Positions 1-13,307 of a stretch of 64,000 nucleotides of DNA are shown here, in pieces (within the stretch, counting starts at the first letter, position 1; the number at the start of each line of letters is the position of its first letter). The translations under genes and the position numbers were made by a program. The stretch covers positions 1,054,001 through 1,118,000 of the forward strand of contig PQWQ01000015.1 of assembly GCA_002943765.1 (NCBI GenBank), written 5' to 3'. The notes beneath the pieces are model-generated. The model worked only from the letters and a program-made list of their open reading frames with translations, searched no databases and was not told the origin of the DNA. The DNA comes from Psoroptes ovis (lineage: Eukaryota > Arthropoda > Arachnida > Sarcoptiformes > Psoroptidae).

Positions 1-2
1 AA

Positions 3-2210
3 AACAACAATAATAATACTCCAAAAGCTCGACACGGACATCGTGCCATTACGATTAAAAACATGATGTTCATATTTGGTGGCGGTAATGATTATATTTT
101 TGATGAATTTCATCTTTATATTCCTCGTATGTAAGAATTTTTAATAAAAAGTTTGATTGTGAAATTTAAATTTTTATTTTATTCTATTTTAGAAATAAAT
201 GAATGGATATTGCCGAAAATGACAGGCGATATTCCATCAGGTGTTGCAGCTTTTGGAATGACAAATAATCAGACTCATGTTTATCTATTCGGTGGATTGC
301 TAAAAAATGGAAAATATTCATCATCATTATATGAACTTGATTTATCAATATGGGATTGGAAAAAATTGAATCCTTCAATCGATAAAAATCAACAACCACC
401 TTGTGCAAGACTTGGTCATTCATTTGTGATGCAAACATCTGAACAAAGAATTATTCTTTTTGGTGGGATGTTTTGTGATAAAAACGAATGGAGTGATTTG
501 AAGTATTTGAATGATTTGTATATATTAGATATTGGTGACACAAATAATTATAAATGGTCCATACCTGCCACTAAAGGTCAATCTCCTAGTCCACGCGAAT
601 CTCATTCAGCAATCATTCATAAGAATTCAACAAATGGTCATGATCAGATGTTCATATATGGCGGAATGTGCAATGAGCGTCTCGGCGATTTATGGATATT
701 AGATCTAGAAACAATGTGTTGGAATTCACCAACAATCTCTGGGATTGCACCGTTACCTCGCTCATTACATTCAGCCAATGTTTTCAGTAATAAAATGTAT
801 ATTTTTGGTGGTACGATTTCAAAAGATCAGAATAATTCTGAATGCACAGATGAATTAGCAATAATGAATATGGATAAAATGGAATGGATCAAGTGTGATA
901 TTGATGAAGATGGTTTTAAACCGAAACCACGTTCTGGTCATTCATCAGTCATCATAGATTCGAGGATTTATTTCTGGTCTGGCCATGATGCACGCAAAAA
1001 AATATATTATTCTGATCTTTGTTATATCGATCTTGAATCTCCTAAAACACCAAAAAATTTACAATTAGTCCAATCAAAATTAGATGCACTGTTATTGCGA
1101 GTAGATCCTGATATCTTAACTGAATTTTATCTAGTTCAATTGAAGAAAGTTTCGCCCGTTTTGCCGAAAACACAATCACTGCCGCCTGTAACAAGCGCAA
1201 AACCAACTCCGAATCCGCCAGCAACAACCACATCAACAAGTACTGGAAAACAAATTATTGTGCGAATTTGTGATAAAAAGTCTGGCAAATTGACATCGAC
1301 TCCAGTGGAAAGTTTTCCTGAAATCAAAGAAGTCCTCGAGCGAAATAATGGTAAAATATCTCCACAACAATTATTAGCCATGGTTAAAAATCATTTAGCA
1401 GCAAAAAATTTAAATAAAACATCGACGACAACGACATACACTGCAGCCGCAGCATCTTCATCTTCATTACCATCTGATCCGAATCCCGCAACGACAACAG
1501 CAACAGTCTCGCAGTCTATTTCAAATAATGATGCAAGTAAGAAAAATGATCCGCCAAACAATGATGATACAAGCTCGAATCAATTATTAGCCACTGAAGA
1601 TACTTGGTATGATGCAGGAATTTTTCGTAAACCATCTTTCTGTATTAAATCATATTTAATGCCTAAAAAATTAACTACAAATCCTTCTGAGGATAAAATA
1701 CAAAAACAGGAATTTCAAAGTATAAAATTAGAATCATCGACTAGATATAAAATACGTGTAGCTAGTATTAATGCTCAAGGCATCAGTGATTGGTGTGAAG
1801 GACCTGAAATAGGCTATTATCAAACATGTTCCTCTCATTTGCCATCATCGCCATTTTCTATAAAAATTAAACGAATTGATGAAGGAATCAGAATTGATTG
1901 GAAAAATATATCAAATAATTCAAATCAATCTTCAATTGATCATGCAGTATACTTAGCGGTTGATAAAGATAAATTATCAGCAAATAATCCTCAATCTGAT
2001 AATAATCAACCATTTTTAAAAGTTTATGATGGTTCACAAAATCATTGCATCGTACGAAAAGAAATTTTACGAATGGCACACATTGAAGAACATCCAAAAC
2101 CTGCACTGATATTACGAATCGCATCACACAATAATTACAGCCATAGTCAACCAACTGAAATACGTTGGTTATTTGATGAAATCGAATTAGAAAATAGATT
2201 AAAAATTTAA
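3..2210 (+). CDS. Host cell factor (HCF-type Kelch/fibronectin protein), 5' end outside window
   Basis: Chromatin-associated transcriptional co-regulator scaffold that recruits histone-modifying complexes. Two exons are visible, 3..126 and 193..2210 (intron 127-192, gtatgt...tttag, phase 1). The N-terminus begins mid-protein with the Kelch motif RHGHRA..FGGGN, and further Kelch blades follow (PRLGHSF, FGG, PRESHSA, YGGM, PLPRSLHSA, FGG, PRSGHSS), the order seen in HCF-1 and HCF-2. A low-complexity Thr/Ser/Ala linker comes next, then two fibronectin type III modules with YKIRVASINAQG and a C-terminal block resembling the HCF C-terminal subunit. The long HCF-1 proteolytic repeat region is absent, so it resembles the short HCF-2 form. 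AATAAA overlaps the stop (2210-2215). The family is clear; the HCF-1 versus HCF-2 label is not. Confidence 0.88.
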
Positions 2211-5200
2211 ATAAAACAAAACGAAAAATGTCAATGATCATAAACATTCACCTTATTGATTCCTTATCAATTTCCTTATCATTATCATTGTCAATCAATC
2301 AATCTATGTGAATGAATCAATGAAACAATTTGTACTTTGAACAAAAAAAAATGTCATTGTTATATTTAAGAAAAACATTAATTGTAATTATTGAAATCCT
2401 TCAAAAAAAATTGAAAAGAAAAAGAAAGAAATAATTTGTGACAATCGAAAAATTTTATGAAAAAAAAATGGAAAAATATTTTCAAGTTCATCCATGATCT
2501 GGTTGTTTCATGTTCATATGTTTATTCACGTTTTTTTTTTTTTTTGATTTCATTGAACTAATGTCTTGGTCATGTATGTGCTTATCATTCATACGATTGA
2601 AAATGCTAACAGAAATATCAATGATAATGGTTTTATTCTCAAATATCATTCAAGTTAATATAATTTTGAGATTTTATCATATTTGGCAGCATGAGTTTCA
2701 ATTCTATTTGAGAATCATTTTTAATGGGAATTGATTGCATAAAAAAATGAAATCATTAATAAGAATGTAATTTATTTTGTTTCAATTGCAATCATAAGTA
2801 TAATTTGTTTTTGTTTCATCATTATTATAAGTAGTATTCCATTCCCGATTCAAAAAAAAAATCGTACAATAATTATCTTTATTATGATTATTATGATGAT
2901 TGAGTGGTGGAAATAATTATTTTGAGACACAATCAACCAATCAATCAAATAATAATGATCATCATAACCCTCTTGGAATGGATTTTGAAGAAGAAAAGAA
3001 AGAAGAAGAAGATTAGAATGAAATATAAAATGAAATGAAATAAAAATCAATGTCAAATGATAATAATAATCATTATAAATCGATTGATTGAATCAATCAA
3101 TCAATCACTCAATCAATTTGAAAGGAAATCACAATCATAAATCAGAAATTTTATACGAAACAAAATCTTGATTAATTTATTTAATTTATATGATATATTA
3201 TGTATCGTATCAATCGCATAAGATTTATACAAAGTTTCCAAAAGAGATGATTATTTATGGACATTTTGTATATTTATTGTTTATATTGATTGGTTTGTAT
3301 TATAGCCTCTTTGGTTTTCAAATTTTCATAAAATTTCACAAAATAATTTCTTTCGATTTTCTCGAAAATTCAAAAAAATGATCAATGTCAAATTTATCAA
3401 TAGACAATGGATCGTAGTATAATAGCTTATTGAGGAATTAGTTTCATTATTTGATTTCTTTGATTTTTTTTTCAAAATGGATTCGGTTGACAACTTCAAT
3501 TCATTCATTCATTGAATTGATTGATTTTAATCATTCATTAATTGACTACGGTATTTTTCACGTGTCTGAGTCTGTAATGCATGTATCATATTTGATTGTT
3601 GATATATTTATCAAATATGATTAATAAATCAATCAATTTTTCAATAATCAATCATCGATGACAAGAACAAAATTTTAAAAATGAAAAAAAAATTGTGAAA
3701 AGGTCAAAAAAATTATCCATCCATCCATCAATCCATCAAAATTGGACAAAAAGCATGGAAAACAATCCAAATATTAATTGTGTTTGAGTGTATGTTTAGT
3801 GTATTATTAAATACCTCAAATGATTGATTGAAACATTATTATCACCAGATCAACGACGAAAAAAAAATTAGCCATAAACAAATTGTTGTTGTTGTCCAAC
3901 ATCAACGACAACCACAACGACAATGATCATAATTTCTGGTTAATAATAATCAATATGAATGAATATGTGACTGAATGAATGAATGATTGAATAAATGATT
4001 TTCAAGGTTAAAAATGATTAATTTTGTTTCAAAATTTAAATTTGAAATTTAATTTATTTGTATTTATTTGGTTATTTGAAAAATTTTCCCAATGATAATA
4101 ATAATAATATTCACGATTTTTATGATTTTTGATGATGATGATGGTGTCCAATCACAATCATTCTGTTCACCATTCTATCGTTACGCTATCATGATTAATT
4201 AATATCAATATCAATGAATGAATGATTACGATGTTGTACTTGATTCATGATATTCAATTTTTTTTCCTTATCAAAATTATGATAGTTTTTTTCTTCATAT
4301 TTTCTTATTTGTCAGCAGCATATCTTTACGTTTATGATATTTGTGATTAATTATTATCATTATTTTTTTCGATAGAATTCAAAAGACGATTACATCAAAT
4401 CTTTTCACTGGATTTTTGCTGAACATAATTTTTCAATGGCGTCATCTTAAAATTTGCTGCATTAAAAAAAATCCAAATGCAAATATGCTAAACATACACA
4501 ATTGAATGCATAGATCACATCATATTATCCATTCATTTTGAATTAAACCGTGATTTTTCAAATCAAAGATGTTTTAAATCAAAGAATGAAAATCACGATA
4601 TAACTTGTATAATCCATCATTTTCATTTTTGATTATTCAACCTACCCTTTTTGTTTTTGGCTATTCTGCTCTTAGTTTCAAGTTTAAGCTTCAAGTCTTG
4701 GCTTTCTTAGCTTCATTTCATGTCCAATTCATTTGATTCATTACTTAATTTCAATTCCTCAATTAACAGATGAATGAAAAATGAATGCTTAAGTAAAACA
4801 AATAAATAAATGAACAAAACCCTTTATATTTATTTATTTTTTTTGATGATGATTACACTAGAATTATCTTTGGTAATTCCTCTTTTCCTATTTCTATCTA
4901 TTTTCAAGGTAAAATTTATTATTTTTATTATTACCTAAACAATGAATCTTAAATTTACATCATAATAACAAAAAAAAATTGGTTATCTTGAATGTAACAA
5001 TGATGATGATCATGATAATGTAAAAAATCATTCATTCATTATTTATTCACCGGTCAAGAAGAATGATGGTGAATTTACTCATGTGATACTCAGTGTTGAT
5101 GTTTACAACAATCAATCAATGTTTTGATCAACAACAATGAATCAATCAACAATGAATCTGAAAACAAAATAAACAAAAATATTTTTTTAAAAATCTAAAG

Positions 5201-6069
5201 ATCAATCAATTATAATCAAATGTTTCAACAAACATCAACAGCAACAACAACAAATTGAAACCAAAAGAGAAATCAGTTTCAAAAAAAAAGATAAATGAAT
5301 TGATTTCATTTATATTTATTTATATTTAAAATTGATTATAATTGATTTTGGTATCAGAAAAAAAGGTTGTGTTTCTCTCTTTTCCATTCATTTTGGATTC
5401 AATTCATTAAAAATTGTACATGTTTTTTTTTTTTTTTTTTTTGTTTGATACTTGTACTAATTGTAATTGTAATTATTTCAATCAATTTGAATTTAATTTC
5501 ATTTTCCAGTTATAATTTAACATTATTATTATTTTTGTGTGTTTTTTTATGTTTATTTCTTGGTTTTTCTGATAATGAACGTGAAACCATAAATCTACAT
5601 GCATTCATTCATTCAATCAATTCATACATGTGTGTGATTTTATTTTATTATTTTTGTTTTTCTATGATTTGTTTGTTTGCATCGGTGATCGGTGTGTACC
5701 AGGGGTACATAAATGAAATTTTTCATTTTATTAATTGTGAAATTTGATCGAAAATCTCGAAATCATTTCATCGTAAACTATGAATAATCATTGTCATTGT
5801 TGTTATTGCTGCCGGTGTTTTTCAATTTTATCATCAAAATAATTTACAATTTTTTGATTTGAAATTTTATCCTCAAATAAATTTGAAACAATGTAAGTTT
5901 TTTTTTGTTTTTTATTATTAAATGTTTCAAGGGAAATAATTAAGTGAAATCTAAAAATTTCAAATCATCTTCAAATAATTAATAAATGATTAGCAAAAAA
6001 TTTCCTAAGATACAAATTTCCTGAGTCACTATTTATATTGTATTATCATCGATTCAAATGTCATAAAAA
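2211..6069. other. A/T-rich intergenic region, no gene seen
   Basis: About 3.9 kb between HCF and the SLC43-type gene. It holds poly-A/T runs, repeated aatcaatcaatc and cattcattcatt runs, and short ORFs of low-complexity Phe/Ile/Leu composition. The longest open stretch (5367-5747, +) is hydrophobic, built on poly-T runs, and matches nothing I recognise. The last part probably contains the promoter and 5' UTR of the transporter gene. Confidence 0.6.
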
Positions 6070-8613
6070 ATGAATGAATCTGAATGGAAAAGATTTATTG
6101 TTGTAGTCGTTGGACTATTAGAAATTTTAATATTCAGCGGTACAATACTTGGTTGGACATCATTGAAATTAATGTTGAAAAATGAAGGAATTTATGATCA
6201 TCTTTGTATTGATGAAAAAATAAATCATGATAATAATAATAATAAATTATCCAATCATTCCACAACGAATTCATCAATGATAATTTATGAAAATTCAAAT
6301 AACACTAATATCAATAATAATAATGAAAATCGATTACCGAAATCTGAATCATTGAAACAACATGCAAATGAAAGTGCCATTATCGAACGAAAATTACCTG
6401 CAAATTTTACAATTAAAGTAAATTTCAATTTAATCACAAATGATCATCATAATCGAACAAATGACAATGATAATCAGCCGACAATTATTGTTATACCATT
6501 CGAAACAACTGGTACTTATAATCATTCTTTCATATATCAATTGTTAAATGATTCATCATTAATATTAAAATCAAATACAAATAATTTCGAAGAAATACCA
6601 TTGAAAAATAATGATCCGAAAAAAATTGAATCAACATTTGAAAATTATCTAGATCTTTATTTGCAAGAAAATTTTCAACCACCATCAACAACGCTAGACA
6701 CCGATAATAAAATTGGTGGATGTAAGCAACAAGAAGTAATGCTAAATTTAGCATTTTCAATTGGATCATTTTGTATGGGTGCAGCTGCATTTATTTGGGG
6801 ATTTTTATTAGAAAAATTAGGCTTACGAATGGTACGATTGATAATTAAGTAAGTTTTTAATTAATAATTTTGTCGAATAATTTAATTAATCAAATTCATC
6901 AGTGCAATGTTTGCATTAGGTGCTTTTATTCTTTGTTTCATTGCAAGAGGTAAGTTTTTCGTTTTAAAATTAACTCAAACACACATTGCACACACAGGTA
7001 TACCGGACATTTTCATAGGCTTTGAGAAAGTTTTTTTTTTAATTAAAAATCGACAAGCATCAATAACAAAAATGGCAACGAAAATGACTAAAAAGTGTCT
7101 AAAGAAAGAAACAAAATTACTATTGTTTATTGAAGCTTGTCCATTTAATTGCAATTCAAAATATAGAAACAAGTGAACGATTGTTTAGGTTCTTTTGGGT
7201 AAAAATGTCTACAAATACATACAATTACAATGAATTTTATTGATTTAAAATGAAAAAATTTAAAATGTATTCAAAATAATCAATTTAGGAAGAGATTGGC
7301 TATTGTTTCCAGCTTTATTAATTATGTCATTAAGTGGTGTACCGATTCGTATAGCAAACATGCAGATATCAAATTTGTATCCATCAAAACGGTCAACAAT
7401 TATATCGATGTATTCAGGAGCATTTAGTGCATCATCAATCATCTATGTCATTTTGCAATATATTTATGATTCAACCGGTATACATTTTTTCTGGGTACAA
7501 TTTATATTGGTCATACTTAGTTTAGCTACGATACCATTTACATTGTTTGCATTACCAAGTGATAAAGTTCGTGAACCAAGCGATCATAATCAGAGCAAGA
7601 ATTCAAAAGAAACTGAAAATGGAAACAATCCAAATATTTATCCAGCTAATATTGATGAAAATATATTTTCATCTAAAAAATCATCAATTGATGAACGAAC
7701 AATTCGTTTACAAAATTTCAAAGTAATCGGTTCTCCAACATTGATGAGGAAAAAAACTAATGATGGTTACGTAAATGAAGCATTCGAAATTGATTCAAAT
7801 CAACCGGTTGAAAATGTAAACTCATCCAATTCACCCACAATGGTTGTGAAAAAGACTCCACCATTGCGCATATCATTAAGAACGTTTGCATATAATTTAC
7901 ATCAATTATGGTTTTCATGGATGATTACCTACATGGTTATGTATGTTGGATCATTAGATTTATGGACAAAACGTGTGACTGATGATCATTCAAGTCAATC
8001 ATTATTATTAAATATTTATGGACTTGTACAAGTATTAGCATTAGTTGTTTCACCGATTGCCGGTTTATTAATGGATTGGCAATTAAGTAAAACAAAAGAC
8101 ATAACTGATGAATTAGAGAAACGTGTACGACAAGCACAATCCGGTTTTTGGCCATTATTCATTACATCATTTACATTATTAATATGTGTTTTATGCCATT
8201 ATTTTGATCAAAAAGAATTTATTTATGCATCAATCATATTCATCACCATTTATCGATCATTTTTATTGGCCGTTGGTTCAGCATTTTTACGAATACGTTT
8301 CCATGCCGATCATTTTAATCAATTATTAGGCATTATGAGTTCAGTGAGTGCTGTTATGTCATTATTACAAATACCATTATTTTCATGGGAAAAGAGTTCC
8401 GAATCAAATGTTATTTATGTAAGTAATTCATTTATTTTTAATTTGAAAAAAAAATTATTATCAAAATGTTTTTTTTTTCTTTTGCAGGTAAATATTGTAA
8501 ATACTATAATTGCATTCCTTATTATGAGTAATCCATTGTATTTGCTGATTACACCATTACAACGTTATTTCATACGAAAAGAAAATGATAAATTGAAAAA
8601 ATATTCCAATTAA
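6070..8613 (+). CDS. SLC43-type (LAT3/LAT4-like) major facilitator transporter
   Basis: Predicted plasma-membrane facilitator of neutral amino acids, from its similarity to SLC43 proteins. Exons 6070..6848, 6903..6949, 7289..8418 and 8488..8613 join in frame to 693 residues. TM1 carries ENLLFSAVLLGW-like sequence (LEILIFSGTILGW) followed by LKLMLKNEGIYDHLC, the SLC43 signature. A long Asn-rich, N-glycosylation-rich loop of about 160 residues follows, then the GAAAFIWGFLLEKLGLR segment (MFS loop 2-3). The last intron (8419-8487, 69 bases) has no in-frame stop, so retained and spliced forms would both be open. At 693 residues it is longer than vertebrate SLC43 (about 560) because of loop 1 and the central cytoplasmic loop. 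AATAAA lies at about 8694, so the transcript should overlap the convergent gene. Substrate is inferred. Confidence 0.88.
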
Positions 8614-9850
8614 TATTTATGATGATAACAATCATTTGAAACAGTATTAGCAATGACGATAAATTATTAATTTTAGAATTATTATAATGACGTAATAAAA
8701 AATTTTGTTTAGAATTATAGTAATGATGAACATCGTTTAAATTTTCACATTGACTTAATAATGGATTCCATATGGACATTGATGGACATTTATTATTTTC
8801 TGTTTGATTATTTGTATTGTCCATAAATAAATTATTAAAATTTAATGATTCAATTGTATTAAATGTTGGCGGTATTTGTGTTGGTTGATCAACTGACCAG
8901 CTTGAACATTCTATCATTGTGTGATTATAACCATTACATTGTGCACAATATTCATTTTTGAAAATAATATATTTATTCGATTTCGAATCTCTAACCGTGA
9001 CCGGTGTATAATATATCAAACATTTTTTCATTATATCCAATACGAATGTTGAATTTTCAATGAAATTCATTTTATACCAGCCAAGATTACAGCCAGAATA
9101 TACTTTATTTTGTAATGGTTGACGCTTTAATTTTTCTTTGCCCAAAATTTCCGGTGCTATTTGATGATGTATTGCAGTACATTGTTGTTGTTGATTTTGA
9201 TTATTATATTGACACATCAAACGTTGATTCCATGAATCGATATCAGTATCATTATTACAAATACTACAATGTACATTACGATATGTGATCAATGTTTTAC
9301 GGCTAGTTACATGCCAATTTTGTAATTCTTCTTGTGAATCAATAATCAAATATTGTTCTATGTCAGGCAATAAATAATTATAAATGGGATCAAACATTGA
9401 TTGTTCACATTTTAAACGAATTTGTTCATCATAATCACTGGGACATTGATTTTTCATTAATGTTAAATAATTAATTTTCGAGCTAAATCTAACACGTACA
9501 AATGTCCATTGTTCAAGATTAATTTTGTCTAATATCGGTGCATCGGTACAACAATCACCAAATATATAACATTTTGAATCACAATTACATAATTCATACC
9601 AATTCGGTAATGTTGAATTCATTTTTAATGTTTGTAAAAAATCATTATTACGTTGTAATGATAAACATGTAAAATGTTCCATACAATTCAATTCCATACG
9701 ATTGATTGCTGATATTTGTTGTTGTTGCTGCTGTTGCTGATCATCACCATTCTCATCATTTATTGAGGTATCGATTGAATTGGATTCATTAATAATTAAA
9801 AATATACAGATGATGAAAATTGATGATTTCGGATCAATTTTAATGGTCAT
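8570..9850 (-). CDS. Secreted or membrane-anchored Cys-rich protein with somatomedin-B-like domain
   Basis: Single-exon ORF of 426 residues. An N-terminal hydrophobic segment (about residues 9-25) reads as a signal peptide and is followed by a poly-Gln tract. The ectodomain has CNCDSKCYIFGDCC, a somatomedin-B-type cysteine cluster, then two repeats of the form YRNVHCSICN and KNEYCAQCN. This combination occurs in the ectodomains of arthropod Methuselah-like/adhesion-type receptors. No seven-helix region follows; instead the C-terminus is one hydrophobic stretch of about 28 residues (TM anchor or GPI signal). The last 44 bases overlap the SLC43 CDS on the other strand. Function unknown; it may be a truncated receptor, or the real 3' end may be spliced differently. 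Confidence 0.7.
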   Translation of the reverse strand: MTIKIDPKSSIFIICIFLIINESNSIDTSINDENGDDQQQQQQQQISAINRMELNCMEHFTCLSLQRNNDFLQTLKMNSTLPNWYELCNCDSKCYIFGDCCTDAPILDKINLEQWTFVRVRFSSKINYLTLMKNQCPSDYDEQIRLKCEQSMFDPIYNYLLPDIEQYLIIDSQEELQNWHVTSRKTLITYRNVHCSICNNDTDIDSWNQRLMCQYNNQNQQQQCTAIHHQIAPEILGKEKLKRQPLQNKVYSGCNLGWYKMNFIENSTFVLDIMKKCLIYYTPVTVRDSKSNKYIIFKNEYCAQCNGYNHTMIECSSWSVDQPTQIPPTFNTIESLNFNNLFMDNTNNQTENNKCPSMSIWNPLLSQCENLNDVHHYYNSKQNFLLRHYNNSKINNLSSLLILFQMIVIIININWNIFSIYHFLFV

Positions 9851-10278
9851 TTTCTTTTAAAATTTTTGATCAAATGAAGATCGATCGAAACACACATTAA
9901 ATGATAGGTTGAAATTTTTTTTGACTATTTTTATTAATGATTCATTTTAATTTTTACATGAATTTTTTTCTGTAATTTTTTGACGTTTTTTTTTCTAATT
10001 TTTGTTGTTCAATCAAAGCAACAAAATTTTGTTCGTGTGTTTTTCCATTAAAAGCAACATTTTATCACATCCACGTTAATTTCTGATTCGGAAATCGATG
10101 AAGGAAATGAATAAAAATCGATATTTATCAAATATTCATGATAATTTGAGCATTTATAATTCAAATAAAATCGAAAGTCAAGATCATTCACCATTTGTAA
10201 AATTGAATTTGATCATCGTTTGATTTTTCGAGGGAAAATTTGATGAGAAAATTCAAAAAAATTAAGGTTTTGATTTGC

Positions 10279-10293
10279 GCCCCCAGATGGCAG
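10279..10293 (+). promoter_or_regulatory. CTCF-like motif
   Basis: gcgcccccagatggcag is close to the CTCF core CCASYAGRKGGCR. It is a small G+C-rich spot in A/T-rich DNA, about 430 bases upstream of the minus-strand secreted-protein gene. A similar ctagatggcagc lies near 49435. Motif match only. Confidence 0.25.
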
Positions 10294-10617
10294 AAAAGTG
10301 CTTTGTTTACATTTTGAGCAGATGATTTAACAGGATTTCATAACATTTTTTGCATTTTCAATTGAAATTTACTCCAGTTTTCGTCCAAAAATACACAAAA
10401 TTCAAGAGAAAAAACATCGAAACCAAAAAATTTTGTTTTTATTTTTCAATGAAGTTATATATGAACATAAATTTGCTGCAGTGCAGATAAAAACAACGCT
10501 GATTCCATCCGAAAAAAATATATAGAAAAGTTTTAAAAAGTTGCTTCTGAAAAGTAATCGTTCATTTTCAGCGATATTGATTGCTTATATATGAATCCGA
10601 AATACAGAAAATACTGG

Positions 10618-10682
10618 AGATGTTAAGCTGAAATTTTCCATTTGAACAAATTGTGATTATAATATTATCGAGCTTAACATCT
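10618..10682. repeat. Perfect 12-bp inverted repeat with 41-base loop
   Basis: agatgttaagct (10618-10629) is the exact reverse complement of agcttaacatct (10671-10682). It could form a hairpin in RNA or DNA, or mark a very small mobile-element remnant; no target duplication is evident. Confidence 0.45.
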
Positions 10683-13120
10683 TTCACTAATAAATTATTC
10701 ATCAGTATATATAACATCTTGAAATTATCATAATTTAATTTTAGCTACCAACTGCTCATGATTTTTGACACAAACATTTTGTATTTTCGTTTCGTTTTGT
10801 TCATTTTGTTCATATGCACAATTGAAGCTTTCATTTTATATTATCATCAAACATCATCTTTCGATGAACCATATTAACACTTTTTTATTATTACATTATT
10901 AGTTTGATTTAAATTGAATTTAATTACGACCGAAAAAAAAAATTGAAACTATCCATCCATTTTCATACATATTGATTTCTACAAACGCCAACAACTGCTG
11001 CAACTAACCAAACATCCTTTTTACTCATATCGAAACTTGAATTTTGAAAAAAAAATTATTGTGATTTAAATCAATTACGAATCATTGTTTCGATTAACGG
11101 GGTTTTTTTAAATAATTTTTTTCTTTTCATCAATCATAAACTATGATAATCATAATCTTGTACAAATGTAAACAATTTTGAATTCAGCCTTATATTCAAT
11201 TCACATAAATTCATAATTTGACAATCATCATCACATTTACCATCATTTCAATTGAAATTCAAATACTTAATTTCGATTTTTACAACAAAAAATGTCAGGT
11301 ATGTTTCTATTAATTCATCATTTAATCATTAATTTAAAATGTATCCAAAATTCATAATCACGTGTTAATCCTTTGATAAAAGTTAAGACATGTTTGTTTT
11401 GGAAGAAAGAGAGGAAAAAATTGATGTCAAGTATGTTTGAATTATCGTTGATAAATGAGTCTATGTGTGCGTGTTTTGTTGTAAATATTTGTCTGCAAAA
11501 TGCATTGCAGTGTAGCTCCAATTTCAGTCGTTTGGTTTTTTTGGGTAAACTTTGATCACATTAATCATTTTTATTGACGATCATTTATTATTTCAATTTA
11601 TATCTGTTTGTGTTTAGGAGTTTGTTTTGAAGATCGTTGAAATTTTCGTGCAAATTGAATTTATTTATTTTTAAAAATAATTTTCATCAAAAAGAAGCAT
11701 TTATCTTGACAGAAATAATCTTTTCTTGATGATAATTGACGTTAATTAATGATAATTAATTAATCTATTATTATTGTTCATTGTAAATCAATCAATGCTG
11801 TCAATGTTGAAAAACAAATTTTGTGCAAAAAGAAGAAGAAAATTATTTTTAATTTTAGATTTTATTTCGTTGAATTTGACATTGGCACAAAACATTAAAC
11901 GAATGAAAAATACTTTGATAAAAGCAAATTTATTCATTTGGAAACAAAAATTTTGAAAATTGAAAAAAGACTTGTTGGCTTTTCAAATCAAATCAAAAAC
12001 GACAAAAAAAACCAAATTCAAAAAACAACAAATTTAAATAAAATTTTTGAATTATCATTGAAATTTGACAGAAAGAAACCTAAAAACCATGAAGGCAGAA
12101 TAACAACAAAAACCATGATTTGATTCACACCAATCAATCGTTGATTGATCAGAACAATTGTTTAGTTTGGTTTGTTGTTGTTGGTTTGGTGTAGTTTCCC
12201 CATTATTTGCATGTATTTCATGATGATGATAATGATGATTGACGCGCATGTTTTGCCATAGTCAATAATAATAATCATTGATCAAATGATTATTTTTCAG
12301 AATGTTTTTTTTTCTTTACATTTCACTGATATTTCTAGTCATTATTATCCATTGATTTACACATTATTTTCTATTTGAATATTCATATTCTGGAACCGTC
12401 TTACAGAGAATAATCCTACACCGATTATAGACAAATACACAAAGCTTAAATACACAGATTTTCTTATATACAAAATTGAATTTCAGTTGTATTTATTATC
12501 GTAAAACGACGATAATAATTCATTCATTCATTCATTCATTTATCTAATAGCCAGCAGCCACTATCTCAAATAAAAAAATTTCATGTTTTTCAACATTTCA
12601 CATATATTTTGCTTCCAATTCTGCCGAAATTCTCCAATTCAAATCGTTTGTTGTCGCTGTCGTTGAATGCGTTTTGTTCCTGTATCTCATTGTATACTTA
12701 TACAATTACTATTCATATATTCTTTTTAAAGCGTATTATTAAATTGCCAATCGCAGTAAATCATTGCGACTGTTTTGTTTTTTATATGTTTTCCTATTTT
12801 CATTCAATTCATTTCTAAAATTTTGATTTTTTTTCTGTTTTTATTTTTTGAAAGTCAAATTGTCTTTTATCAAACACAAAAAAAGGTTGTCATTGTAGTT
12901 GTTTTATTGTTTGTTTGTATGAATGTCATTTTTCCTTGTTATTTTCTCCATTTCCATTGAAATTTTCATCAAAATTCAAAAATCAAATCAAATATTTTGG
13001 TTATTAAATTAATTCAATTTATGATGCTAAGCCTTAATTCAATCAAATAAGCCTTTTGTTTGTTTTCGTTGTTTTCTTCTTATTAATCGCCCAAATCCAA
13101 ATCCAATTAATATTCTAGTG

Positions 13121-13307
13121 CAGTCATTCTCAACCGGTGTTCCGCGGCACTTTAGTGTTCCGCCAGATTCCAAAAGTGTGCCGCCAAATTTCGGAAATCT
13201 AACTCATTCCTTTACTATTCCCTTACTTGGTGTGCCGCAAGATTTTGGAAATAAAGGCTTTTCCTTTTTTAAGTGTGCCGCGGCGAAAAAAAGGTTGAGA
13301 ATGACTG
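13121..13307. mobile_element. Non-autonomous hAT element (MITE), 187 bp
   Basis: Both ends carry the same 15-bp terminal inverted repeat, CAGTCATTCTCAACC at the left and GGTTGAGAATGACTG at the right, with no mismatch. The element is flanked by a perfect 8-bp direct repeat, TTCTAGTG (13113-13120 and 13308-13315), the target duplication length of hAT transposons; the central TA fits the nnnTAnnn preference described for the Buster group. Subterminal CCGCGGCAC is shared by both ends, and GTGTKCCGC recurs about five times along the element. It encodes no transposase, so mobilisation would need a helper. Perfect ends and duplication suggest a recent insertion. Confidence 0.92.

Noticed and set aside
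5367..5747. 126-codon hydrophobic ORF on the + strand
   Set aside because: Built on poly-T and repeated Phe/Leu/Ile codons, with no family match; likely chance.
6907..7176. ORF extending from SLC43 exon 2
   Set aside because: It reads through intron 6950-7288; the spliced frame to 7289 fits the family.
11291..11297. ATGTCAG followed by a strong gtatgt donor
   Set aside because: Looks like a tiny first exon, but no downstream exon joins in frame.
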